64,000 nucleotides of DNA, taken from positions 1,364,001 through 1,428,000 of the forward strand of contig NZ_JAKRWF010000001.1 in NCBI RefSeq assembly GCF_022352215.1. Reading direction: 5' to 3'. The position numbers and the translations under genes are program-made. Within the stretch, counting starts at the first letter, position 1, and every line of letters begins with the position of its first letter. Shown piece by piece: positions 55,764-63,432 of the stretch. The stretch comes from Flavihumibacter cheonanensis. GTDB taxonomy: Bacteria > Bacteroidota > Bacteroidia > Chitinophagales > Chitinophagaceae. The notes beneath the pieces were generated by a model that was not told the DNA's origin, did no database searches, and saw only the letters and a list, made by a program, of their open reading frames with translations.

Positions 55764-55786
55764 CGATCAGATATAACCGAATACAA

Positions 55787-55817
55787 AAGCCAGGGAACTA
55801 TTTCCCTGGCTTTTTTT
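55787..55817 (+). terminator. Terminator of sucC
   Basis: AAGCCAGGGAA and TTCCCTGGCTT form an 11-bp perfect stem around loop CTAT, followed by TTTTT. It ends only 11 bases before the GH16 start codon. Confidence 0.92.
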
Positions 55818-55828
55818 ATCTTAGAAAG

Positions 55829-56611
55829 ATGAAACAGTTCCTTTTTTTCCTGTTACTGGCCTTTTGTTCAAAGGCCACACTGGCACAACAGTGGAAACTC
55901 GTTTGGTCGGATGAGTTCACGCAGCCTGGCTTACCGGATCCTTCCAAATGGGATTATGATATCGGAGGCAATGGTTGGGGCAACCAGGAAAAGCAGGTGT
56001 ATACCAGGGCGGATCCCAAAACCGTGAGTATACGAAATGGCTCGCTGTTTATTACTGCCTATAAAACCCCGGAGGGCAAATATCATTCGGCCCGCCTGGT
56101 TACCCGCGGAAAAGCCGATTGGCGATATGGCCGGATAGAGATTCGGGCAAGGCTGCCCAGAGGGCGCGGGGTTTGGCCAGCCATCTGGATGTTACCAACA
56201 GACGATGCCTATGGCGATTGGCCAACCAGTGGAGAAATTGATATCATGGAATTTGTCGGATACAACCCGGATTCGGTTTTCACCAGTGTTCACACCGACG
56301 CCTACAATCACATGATGGGTACACAGAAAACAAAGGGTCATCTCTTACGAATGAACTGGCAGGATTTTCATGTATATGCCATCGAATGGCTGGAAAATCA
56401 CATTCATTTTAAAATTGATGGCAATACCGTATTCAGCTTTAAAAAAGAAAAGGATGAGGCGGAAGTCTGGCCATTTGACCAACCCTTCTACCTCATCCTC
56501 AACCTTGCCATTGGTGGTACCTGGGGCGGTCAGAAAGGAATTGATGACAGTATCTTTCCACAATCCCTGGAAATAGATTATGTCCGGGTTTCCCAACCCG
56601 CTGCCCATTAA
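55829..56611 (+). CDS. Secreted GH16 beta-glucanase-like glycoside hydrolase
   Basis: The 260-residue exported enzyme has a signal peptide to about residue 20 (ATLAQ). The GH16 jelly-roll catalytic motif SGEIDIMEF lies at about 135-142, with nucleophile E136, D138 and acid/base E141. Substrate-site aromatic residues occur in WSDEFTQPGLPDPSKWDYDIGG and WGNQEKQVYT. The family hydrolyses beta-1,3- or mixed-linkage glucans such as laminarin. No SusCD pair is adjacent. Its stop TAA overlaps the stop of the convergent CDGSH gene in TTAA. Confidence 0.9.
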   Translation: MKQFLFFLLLAFCSKATLAQQWKLVWSDEFTQPGLPDPSKWDYDIGGNGWGNQEKQVYTRADPKTVSIRNGSLFITAYKTPEGKYHSARLVTRGKADWRYGRIEIRARLPRGRGVWPAIWMLPTDDAYGDWPTSGEIDIMEFVGYNPDSVFTSVHTDAYNHMMGTQKTKGHLLRMNWQDFHVYAIEWLENHIHFKIDGNTVFSFKKEKDEAEVWPFDQPFYLILNLAIGGTWGGQKGIDDSIFPQSLEIDYVRVSQPAAH

Positions 56612-56835
56612 GGCGTTTTTTTCGGTGGAAGGGCGAAAGCCTTCGCTTCATGTTCAAAATGGCCTTTGTGTGAACCATCGCAAAATGGTTTGTTCTGTGA
56701 TAATCCACAGCGACAGATACTCACCAATGTACGACCACCTAAATCATAGAGATTGCCATCTTTATCGCGGATCTCAAAATCACCTTCCACACGAAGGGAT
56801 CCATTGTTATTAACTGTAATGATTGTTCCAGCCAT
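56608..56835 (-). CDS. CDGSH iron-sulfur domain protein
   Basis: The 75-residue protein carries the CDGSH cluster motif, C41-x-C43 and C52-D-G-S-H56, which binds a [2Fe-2S] cluster with three Cys and one His ligand. The preceding beta segment GDFEIRDKDGNLYDLGGRTLVSICRCG is typical of the bacterial single-domain group. The role in electron transfer or cluster handling is inferred from the family. It is convergent with the GH16 gene and divergent from the DUF1415 gene. Confidence 0.92.
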   Translation of the reverse strand: MAGTIITVNNNGSLRVEGDFEIRDKDGNLYDLGGRTLVSICRCGLSQNKPFCDGSHKGHFEHEAKAFALPPKKTP

Positions 56836-56879
56836 TAGTCTATTTTTTAAGATGCTAAAATAAGGGTTTAATTTGCACT

Positions 56880-57425
56880 ATGCAGGACACAGAAAACATA
56901 CTAACTGCCACGCGGAACTGGATCAACAACGTGGTCATCGGTTGTAATTTCTGTCCGTTTGCTGCGCGTGAAATACGGCGTAACAGCGTGCATTTTGAAC
57001 TGGCATCCGCAACCGATCCGGACCAGGTACTGGAACAGTACCATCAATTACTTCAGCAAATGGATGAAAATCCTGCAATAGAAACCGCTTTTCTGATACT
57101 ACCGGAAGGGTTTAGCGATTTTATCTACTACCTGGATCTGGTTGAAATGGCAGAAGAACTGATTGAAGATGAAGACTACGAAGGCATTTACCAGGTTGCC
57201 AGCTTTCACCCGGATTATCTTTTTGCAGGCTCCGATACGCTTGATCCGGCAAATTATACAAACCGATCCCCTTACCCTATGTTGCACCTGCTGCGGGAAG
57301 AAAGTATTGAAAAAGCGTTGGAACACTATCCAGGTGATCCCGACGAAATACCCGAGCGAAACATCCGGTTTGCAAGAGAGAAAGGCCTTGCATACATGAA
57401 AACGCTGTTTAATAGCGGTCTATAG
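56880..57425 (+). CDS. DUF1415 domain-containing protein
   Basis: The 181-residue soluble protein starts [23 protein letters not shown], where the paired cysteines (GCNFCPFA) are the family hallmark. It continues through [15 protein letters not shown] and [18 protein letters not shown], also DUF1415 signatures. Function is unknown; the conserved Cys pair suggests metal or redox chemistry, which is inference. A short palindrome overlaps its stop codon. Confidence 0.9.
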   Translation: MQDTENILTATRNWINNVVIGCNFCPFAAREIRRNSVHFELASATDPDQVLEQYHQLLQQMDENPAIETAFLILPEGFSDFIYYLDLVEMAEELIEDEDYEGIYQVASFHPDYLFAGSDTLDPANYTNRSPYPMLHLLREESIEKALEHYPGDPDEIPERNIRFAREKGLAYMKTLFNSGL

Positions 57426-57431
57426 ACCGCT
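57414..57431 (+). terminator. Possible weak terminator palindrome at the DUF1415 stop
   Basis: AGCGGTC, TATA loop and GACCGCT form a 7-bp perfect stem spanning the stop codon. The following bases (CATACCATTTTAAAC) have only a short T-run, so termination would be weak. Confidence 0.35.
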
Positions 57432-57477
57432 CATACCATTTTAAACATCCTTAACCAGAACCGGGGCCATCCTGGCT

Positions 57478-57485
57478 TAGTTTTG
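57478..57485 (+). promoter_or_regulatory. Housekeeping-type -7 box upstream of the ECF sigma gene
   Basis: TAGTTTTG matches TAnnTTTG about 130 bases before the sigma gene. It could supply basal expression, with the ECF-type promoter at 57527-57553 providing autoregulated expression. Confidence 0.35.
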
Positions 57486-57526
57486 CGGTCGATTCCCGAC
57501 CCGGTGAAAAATAGTTTGAATTGAAA

Positions 57527-57553
57527 TAGGGGTAAGAAGCAGGCAGGTTGTCG
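57527..57553 (+). promoter_or_regulatory. Candidate ECF sigma-dependent promoter (autoregulatory)
   Basis: TAGGGGTAA, 11 bases, then GTTGTCG. The identical two words with identical spacing occur at 61018-61044, upstream of the TonB receptor gene of the same cluster. ECF promoters typically combine a -35 with purine-rich GG/AA and a -10 containing CGTC or similar, and the spacing here fits. Confidence 0.6.
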
Positions 57554-57614
57554 AAAGGTAAAAGACCCTGTGTCGCTGAGTTTACCCATATCATACCAGC
57601 ACCAACATGAACCA

Positions 57615-58187
57615 ATGGCCACTACTGAAGCCAGGCAGCCCATAGTACGCACCGATTTTGGATTGTTGCGATTTGAAGAGGTATTTAAAACACATTTTAA
57701 AGCCCTCCACGCCTATGCCTATACGCTGGTACGGGAAGACATGCTGGCAGAAGAAATGGTGCAACAGGTTTTCTTCAAACTCTGGGAAAAAAAAGACACA
57801 TTAAAGATCGAATCATCCGCAACTGCTTATCTCTACCGCTCTGTATACCACGAATGCCTGAATTACCTGAAACACCAGAAAGTAAAAGCGGCCTATCAGC
57901 AGTACGCAAAAGCAATGCCCGAAGCGGCTGCTGGCGGAGCCGCCCAAAAAATCCAGCTAAGTGAGCTACAACAACACCTGAACAAGGCATTAAGTGAATT
58001 ACCCGAACAATGCCGAACCATCTTTCAAATGAGCCGGTATGAAGAACTGAAGTACCAGGAAATTGCGGATCGCCTGGGCCTTTCGGTTAAAACCATTGAA
58101 AACCAGATGGGGAAAGCACTCCGTTTGCTGAGAGAAAAATTGAAAGATTTTTTACCCGTATTATTATTAATCCTGCTCAATCTCTGA
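57615..58187 (+). CDS. ECF-family RNA polymerase sigma factor
   Basis: From ATG 57615 the protein is 190 residues, beginning MATTEARQPIVRTDFG. Region 2 is FKTHFKALHAYAYTLVREDMLAEEMVQQVFFKLWEK, with the promoter-melting helix. Region 4 is ALSELPEQCRTIFQMSRYEELKYQEIADRLGLSVKTIENQMGKALRLLREKL, a helix-turn-helix. This is the FecI-like or Bacteroidota type. A GTG start 15 codons upstream is also open. The next gene is FecR-like, 2 bases later, so it is likely controlled by that anti-sigma factor. The putative ECF promoter upstream suggests self-activation. Confidence 0.93.
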   Translation: MATTEARQPIVRTDFGLLRFEEVFKTHFKALHAYAYTLVREDMLAEEMVQQVFFKLWEKKDTLKIESSATAYLYRSVYHECLNYLKHQKVKAAYQQYAKAMPEAAAGGAAQKIQLSELQQHLNKALSELPEQCRTIFQMSRYEELKYQEIADRLGLSVKTIENQMGKALRLLREKLKDFLPVLLLILLNL

Positions 58188-58188
58188 T

Positions 58189-59202
58189 ATGCTGCCCTTC
58201 CAATCCAACCATGCCATAGATGAGCTGCTGGTCAGCTACCTGCTGGGAGAAGCCACAGAGGTGCAACAGCGATCTGCACTCAAATGGATCAGTGCCTCAC
58301 CGGAAAATGAACGGTATTTTCAGGAATTCCAGCAGATTTGGGAGAAAAGCCGCGAACTGGCAGCCAATTCTTCAGTAGATGTTAACGCAGCCTGGGAAAG
58401 GATGCGGGAAAAACTGGAAAAGGGGAAAAATGGAGGAAAGGAAGAAGGGAAGACAGGAAGACGGGAAGATGGAAAGGTGGTGAGTTTGGCGGGATGGTGG
58501 AGAAGGGCTGCGGCTATCCTTGCAATTGTTGTGACTGGTACAGTAGGCTGGACGATCTACCGGCAATGGACAAACGCCGGGTGGATGGAACTGGCCAGCC
58601 AGGAGACGACGCTTCAACAATTATTACCCGACAGTTCAAAAATCACTTTGAACAAAGGCGCAACCATTGAATATCCAAAACAGTTTGCCCGCAATAAGCG
58701 CCGGATTAAACTGAAAGGGGAGGCTTTTTTTGATGTAAAGAGAATCCCTGAGCAACCATTTGAAGTGGAGGTTAATCAACTCACCGTTACTGTTTTGGGT
58801 ACTTCCTTTAATATCCGGGAAACGGATTCTGTTACCGTTGTAATCGTGGAAACGGGAACTGTCCAGGTAAGTGATGGCAACCAGTCCATCGTATTGCATG
58901 CGGGAGAACAGATCATTGCCGGCAAGAATTTAAGAAGCTGGACAAAGGTTCAGCAAACCGATAAACTCTATCAGTATTACAGAACCCGTACGTTCAACTG
59001 CGACCGTACCCCCTTATGGAAACTGGTGGAAGTACTGAATGAAGCCTATGATTCGAATATAGTCATTATCAATCCTGCCATCCGGGAACTGCCCATAACT
59101 ACTGTATTTGAAAACCAGCCACTGGATGAAGTTTTATCCATCATCGCCCAGACCCTGGACATTACCATCACCCGGAAAGCCGACCAGATTTATGTGGAGT
59201 AA
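58189..59202 (+). CDS. FecR-family anti-sigma factor
   Basis: The 337-residue transmembrane regulator has a cytoplasmic N-terminal sigma-binding helix bundle (about 5-75). A charged linker (about 76-97) is encoded by an AG-rich repeat and rich in Lys, Glu and Gly. One membrane helix follows at about 103-125 (RAAAILAIVVTGTVGWTIY). The FecR domain lies at about 135-245 (LPDSSKITLNKGATIEYP, AFFDVKR). A C-terminal DUF4974-like segment (RTPLWKLVEVLNEAYDSNIVII) normally receives a signal from an outer-membrane STN domain. Its stop overlaps the STN protein start by 11 bases. Confidence 0.92.
   Translation: MLPFQSNHAIDELLVSYLLGEATEVQQRSALKWISASPENERYFQEFQQIWEKSRELAANSSVDVNAAWERMREKLEKGKNGGKEEGKTGRREDGKVVSLAGWWRRAAAILAIVVTGTVGWTIYRQWTNAGWMELASQETTLQQLLPDSSKITLNKGATIEYPKQFARNKRRIKLKGEAFFDVKRIPEQPFEVEVNQLTVTVLGTSFNIRETDSVTVVIVETGTVQVSDGNQSIVLHAGEQIIAGKNLRSWTKVQQTDKLYQYYRTRTFNCDRTPLWKLVEVLNEAYDSNIVIINPAIRELPITTVFENQPLDEVLSIIAQTLDITITRKADQIYVE
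58414..58480. repeat. Purine-rich repeat in frame inside the fecR gene
   Basis: The coding strand here is almost pure A and G, with repeated GGAAGA, GGAAGACGG and GGAAGATGG words. It encodes a Lys/Glu/Gly-rich linker at about residues 76-97. Related tracts lie between genes elsewhere in the window, which suggests that such DNA was captured in frame at a tolerant site. Confidence 0.55.
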
Positions 59203-61000
59203 TTGTATAAACAGACGCACCATCTTCCGGAAATTAATGATACTACTTGGTTTTCTGGGTATGATGAACAGCCTGAAGGCACAGGAACATTTGAATAAAC
59301 AAATAACCCTTTCCGTAAACCGGCAGCCAATTGCAGATGTACTAGAGATCATCAGTAACAAAGGAAATTTCTACTTCAGTTACAATTCCAATATACTTCC
59401 AAAAGACAGCCTGGTAAGTCTGCCGGCAGGTACCCGAACGGTACGCAACCTGCTGGAACTGCTGTTCCCGACTGGTTTTGAGTTCAGGGAAAGCGGACAA
59501 TACATTATCATCCGGAGAACCCCACTCCAACTCAGCCTGGTAATTAAGGAATCCGCCACCAACGATAATCATTATTGGGTAAGTGGATATGTAAGGGATG
59601 ACCAAACCGGCGAGTTGGTTCGGGATGCCAGCGTTTATGAAAAAGACAGGCTTGTAGCGGCGCTTACCAATCGGCAGGGATATTTCCGGATCAAATTAAA
59701 AACACGTTATCCGAGAGCCAGCCTGACAGTCAGCAAAGAATTTTACAGAGATACTACTGTCACGATCCGTTCCGGTTATAACCAGGAAGTTCGTATCACA
59801 CTGGCGCCCGTTGATCTACAGGGCGCCACAGTTGTTGTTGGTCCGGCCCGGTTACCCGCCCCCGATTCCCTCTATATGGCCATTCCCCAACCCGATAGCT
59901 CTACCCTGCTCTATTTGTATAAAAGGATGGATTCGCTTCGGGTGCAGCGCACGGCTCTTGGTAAATTTTTCCTGTCCTCCAAACTTAAAGTGCAAAGCAT
60001 TAACCTGAGTCGGTTTTTCACAGTAAGACCGGTGCAGGTTTCACTTACTCCCGGACTGTCAAGTAATGGAAAGATGAATGCACAGGTAGTGAATAATTTC
60101 TCCTTTAACGCTCTGGGTGGTTATTCCGGCGGCGTGAACGGAGCAGAGCTTGGAGGGATATTTAACCTCAATAAAAAAGATGTACAGTATGCACAGGTGG
60201 CCGGTGTTGTGAATATAGTAGGCGGCAATATGAAAGGCGTGCAGGTTGCCGGAGTACACAACATGGTACTTGATTCCGTTACAGGGGTGCAGGTAGGAGG
60301 AGTAGTCAACTTTGTGAAGGGATCTTTTACCGGTGGACAGGTTGGAGGTGTTATTAATTATACCAATCATGCTGTGACCGGGCTTCAGGTTGCCGGAGTT
60401 GGTAATGTGAGTGGCAGAGAAATGAATGGGGTCCAGATCGGGGGCGTATTTAATTATGCGAAAAAATTAAATGGTGTACAAATCGGACTAATCAATATTG
60501 CAGACAGTTCAGACGGTTATAGTATCGGCCTGATCAATGTGGTATTGAAAGGATATCATAAGCTGGCTTTTTATTCTACGGAAGTCATGCCTTTTAATGC
60601 CGCATTTAAAACAGGTAACCACAAATTATACAGTATCCTACTGGGAGGAGCGCATCCGGATACCGGCAGAAGAGTGATTAGTTTTGGTTATGGCATCGGA
60701 ACTGAAAGACGACTGGGCAAGCAGTTCTCGCTTAACCTGGAAGCAAGTACCCAATATGTTTTCCTTGGTAGTTGGGAATACACCAATCTTTTAACCAGGG
60801 CAACAGTAAATCTTCACTGGAAAATCAGCAAACATTTTTCTTTGTTTGCCGGACCTGCATTTTCGGTTTACCAGTCTGACCAGGATATTAAGTTTAACGG
60901 TTATGCCTACCCGATACCAGAAGCAGCTTACAAAACAGTTTCACTTGGTGGTAATCGCACCGGATGGCTGGGCTGGACGGGTGGCATACATTTATTCTGA
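59192..61000 (+). CDS. STN-domain protein with carboxypeptidase-like domain and LA_2272-like repeats
   Basis: From ATG 59192 the protein is about 602 residues. The membrane/signal start is followed by an STN (secretin/TonB N-terminal) domain (ITLSVNRQPIADVLEIISNKGNFYFSYNSN) and a CarboxypepD-like domain (YWVSGYVRDDQTGELVRDASV). About seven copies of a roughly 20-residue unit with core GVQVAGVxN or GGQVGGVxN follow, resembling LA_2272-type surface repeats. The C-terminus looks like a small beta barrel. STN domains normally sit on TonB receptors that signal to FecR. Here the domain is on a separate protein, while the receptor that follows lacks it. The start overlaps fecR by 11 bases. Confidence 0.78.
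   Translation: MWSNCINRRTIFRKLMILLGFLGMMNSLKAQEHLNKQITLSVNRQPIADVLEIISNKGNFYFSYNSNILPKDSLVSLPAGTRTVRNLLELLFPTGFEFRESGQYIIIRRTPLQLSLVIKESATNDNHYWVSGYVRDDQTGELVRDASVYEKDRLVAALTNRQGYFRIKLKTRYPRASLTVSKEFYRDTTVTIRSGYNQEVRITLAPVDLQGATVVVGPARLPAPDSLYMAIPQPDSSTLLYLYKRMDSLRVQRTALGKFFLSSKLKVQSINLSRFFTVRPVQVSLTPGLSSNGKMNAQVVNNFSFNALGGYSGGVNGAELGGIFNLNKKDVQYAQVAGVVNIVGGNMKGVQVAGVHNMVLDSVTGVQVGGVVNFVKGSFTGGQVGGVINYTNHAVTGLQVAGVGNVSGREMNGVQIGGVFNYAKKLNGVQIGLINIADSSDGYSIGLINVVLKGYHKLAFYSTEVMPFNAAFKTGNHKLYSILLGGAHPDTGRRVISFGYGIGTERRLGKQFSLNLEASTQYVFLGSWEYTNLLTRATVNLHWKISKHFSLFAGPAFSVYQSDQDIKFNGYAYPIPEAAYKTVSLGGNRTGWLGWTGGIHLF
60190..60540 (+). repeat. In-protein tandem repeat (GVQVAGV-N units)
   Basis: Within the STN-domain protein, units such as AQVAGVVNIVGGNM, GVQVAGVHNMVLDSV, GVQVGGVVNFVKGSF, GGQVGGVINYTNHAV, GLQVAGVGNVSGRE, GVQIGGVFNYAKKL and GVQIGLINIADSS repeat about every 20-21 residues, diverged in DNA but steady in period. 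This suggests a beta-solenoid-like or stacked-strand structure. Confidence 0.75.
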
Positions 61001-61017
61001 TATTTTTTTTGCACACG

Positions 61018-61044
61018 TAGGGGTAAAGACATCGATCGTTGTCG
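61018..61044 (+). promoter_or_regulatory. Candidate ECF promoter before the TonB receptor gene
   Basis: TAGGGGTAA-N11-GTTGTCG, identical in words and spacing to 57527-57553. It lies 17 bases before the ATG at 61062 and would give a very short 5' leader. Together the two sites define a candidate regulon of this sigma factor. Confidence 0.6.
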
Positions 61045-61061
61045 GATAAAAAAACGATTTT

Positions 61062-63407
61062 ATGTATCGCAGGATCATTAACCTTATCCTTATTCAATGC
61101 ATCTTTTTATTGCCACTTACGGCACAGGTAAAACAGACCATAAAAGGTCAGCTGACAGACCAACTACTGCAACAACCTATTTCAGGAGCAACTGTAGAAA
61201 TCATTGGTCAGCGGAGAACCACTACAACAGGCAGTGATGGAACTTTCAAATTTACGTTGGTACCCATTGGGGTGCACCAGCTGCGCATCACGCATGCCGG
61301 TTACAAACCCATCCTGCTTGAAAACATCATATTAAATGCAGGAAAGGAACTGGTATTGAATCCTGCCATGGAACTGGATGTTCAAACACAGCAAGAAGTA
61401 ACAGTAAAAGCCCGTGGTGTACGATCAAAACCCTTAAATGAACTCAGTCTGGTTAGCGCCAGAGCTTTTTCAGTTGAAGAAACACAACGCTATGCGGCAG
61501 CAGTTAACGATCCGCTCCGGATGGCAACCAGTTTTGCAGGTGTAATCAGCGTAAATGACGGAGGGAATCATATTGTGGTTCGAGGCAATGCGCCCAATGC
61601 ACTTTTGTGGCGGATGGAAGGTGTTGAAATTCCAAATCCCAACCATTTTTCTGTTCAAGGCAGCAGCGGAGGAGGCATTTCTATTCTAAGTGCGCAAGTA
61701 CTTGCCAATTCCGATTTTGTAACCGGTGCATTTGCGGCAGAGTATGGAAATGCAGTAGGAGGTGTTTTTGATCTCCGGTTGCGAAAAGGCAATAACGAAA
61801 AAAGAGAACATACCATTGAAGCAGGCGTCCTTGGAATCAATGTTGCAAGCGAAGGGCCTTTTAGTAAAAACTACAAAGGGTCTTACCTGGTCAATTACAG
61901 GTATTCCACACTTGGGTTATTAAGTAAAATGGGACTAAAAACAGTAGGGGAAGGAAGCACCAATTTCAGTGATCTCTCCTACAATATTAACCTGCCTGCA
62001 GGTAAAGCAGGGCAGTTCACCCTATTTGGACTCAATGGTTGGAATAGCCAGGATTTACCGATGGAAAAAGACCCTTCAAAATGGGAGGAAGAATGGAACA
62101 GATACGGAGGCAGGTACAGAGGTGCGACCAATGCCAATGGATTAACCCATTCGATCGCGCTTTCCGCTCGCACAAAATTAAAAACTGCCCTTGTCCATAG
62201 CCAACAGGAAAACACCAGTGATCAACAGTATATGGAAAATGATGAATCGATCACCAATCCCTTTCGTGAAAAATTCTCAACGAGCAAATGGACGGTAAGC
62301 AGCACACTGAATAGCCAACTGAGTCGTAAACAGGCCATTCGTGCAGGAGTGATCTTTCAGCAAATCAACTTTAATTTCCTGCAACATTCCAGGGAAAACA
62401 ACCAGGCACCAGTGGAAGAACGTATTAATGTAAAGGATCAAACTCAACAGGTACAAGCTTTTGCCCAATGGCAATACAAACCTTCCAATCAACTCGTATT
62501 TACTGGCGGCCTGCATTTTCTGCACTTGATGCTAAATAAAACAACAGCAGTAGAACCCCGCTTTGCCATGCAGTGGACACCGGATTCCAAAAACAGTTTT
62601 GGGCTTGGTTACGGCTTGCACAGCCAGGCACAGATCATGGGTGTATATTTTGCCCGTACCAACATTAACGGTGATTGGATCCAGCCGAATAAGGAACTGG
62701 GTTTTACGAAATCCCATCACCTGGTCGGATCCTATACCCGGCAACTAATGAAAGGGTTACGATTGAGAACTGAAGTGTATTACCAGCAACTCTTTAATGT
62801 TCCGGTAAGCATCTATGATACCAGCAGTTTATCAACGCTAAACATCGGTGAAAATTACATACTTGATCCGCTGACAAACCAAGGAAAGGGTAAAAATTAT
62901 GGAGTAGAGATTTCACTGGAAAAACAGTTACGCAACAATTTCTATTTTCTTTTTTCCAATTCCTTCTACCAATCCAAATATACGCCTGCTGATGGTGTCG
63001 AACGAAATACCCGGTACAATGGCGGGCATGCCAATTCACTTACGCTGGGCAAAGAATTTATTCATCCCGGTAAACAACGAAGTTTTGCGGCCAATATCAA
63101 AGTCATTTATGCCGGAGGCTTCCGGGAGACACCTATGGATGAGGAAGCAACACTTGAGCTGGGCTATGCGAAATATCGCGAAGCATTAGCATTTACGATA
63201 CAGCATCCAGCTTATTTCAGAACCGATATCCGGTTGAGCATGAAATGGAATGCTACCAGTATGACACATGTATTATCACTTGATATACAAAACCTGACCA
63301 ATCGCCAGAATATTTATGCCCGCTATTTCGACAGTGTCAAAGGGGGGATCAGAACTGCTTATCAGGCAGGTATTATTCCGGTAATCGCCTATCGACTTGA
63401 ATTTTAA
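61062..63407 (+). CDS. TonB-dependent receptor of the ECF/FecR cluster
   Basis: The 781-residue protein has a signal peptide ending near LTAQ (about 22) and a carboxypeptidase-like domain (TIKGQLTDQLLQQPISGATVEIIGQRRTTTTGSDGTFKF, about 24-105). The plug has NHIVVRGNAPNALLWRMEGVEIPNPNHFS, and a barrel ends PVIAYRLEF with terminal Phe. No STN domain is present, unlike classical FecA-type transducers. It carries the ECF-like promoter upstream. The ligand is unknown, and no SusD-type gene follows. It shares its architecture with the receptor at 2390-4843. Confidence 0.9.
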   Translation: MYRRIINLILIQCIFLLPLTAQVKQTIKGQLTDQLLQQPISGATVEIIGQRRTTTTGSDGTFKFTLVPIGVHQLRITHAGYKPILLENIILNAGKELVLNPAMELDVQTQQEVTVKARGVRSKPLNELSLVSARAFSVEETQRYAAAVNDPLRMATSFAGVISVNDGGNHIVVRGNAPNALLWRMEGVEIPNPNHFSVQGSSGGGISILSAQVLANSDFVTGAFAAEYGNAVGGVFDLRLRKGNNEKREHTIEAGVLGINVASEGPFSKNYKGSYLVNYRYSTLGLLSKMGLKTVGEGSTNFSDLSYNINLPAGKAGQFTLFGLNGWNSQDLPMEKDPSKWEEEWNRYGGRYRGATNANGLTHSIALSARTKLKTALVHSQQENTSDQQYMENDESITNPFREKFSTSKWTVSSTLNSQLSRKQAIRAGVIFQQINFNFLQHSRENNQAPVEERINVKDQTQQVQAFAQWQYKPSNQLVFTGGLHFLHLMLNKTTAVEPRFAMQWTPDSKNSFGLGYGLHSQAQIMGVYFARTNINGDWIQPNKELGFTKSHHLVGSYTRQLMKGLRLRTEVYYQQLFNVPVSIYDTSSLSTLNIGENYILDPLTNQGKGKNYGVEISLEKQLRNNFYFLFSNSFYQSKYTPADGVERNTRYNGGHANSLTLGKEFIHPGKQRSFAANIKVIYAGGFRETPMDEEATLELGYAKYREALAFTIQHPAYFRTDIRLSMKWNATSMTHVLSLDIQNLTNRQNIYARYFDSVKGGIRTAYQAGIIPVIAYRLEF

Positions 63408-63432
63408 TTAGTAACCATACAGATTTTATACC

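Noticed and set aside
57414-57431. Strong terminator after DUF1415
   Set aside because: The stem is good, but the following sequence lacks a real T-tract; kept only as a weak call.
60190-60540. CRISPR-like or DNA tandem repeat
   Set aside because: The repetition is at protein level (GVQVAGV-N units) with diverged DNA, no spacers, and it is in frame.
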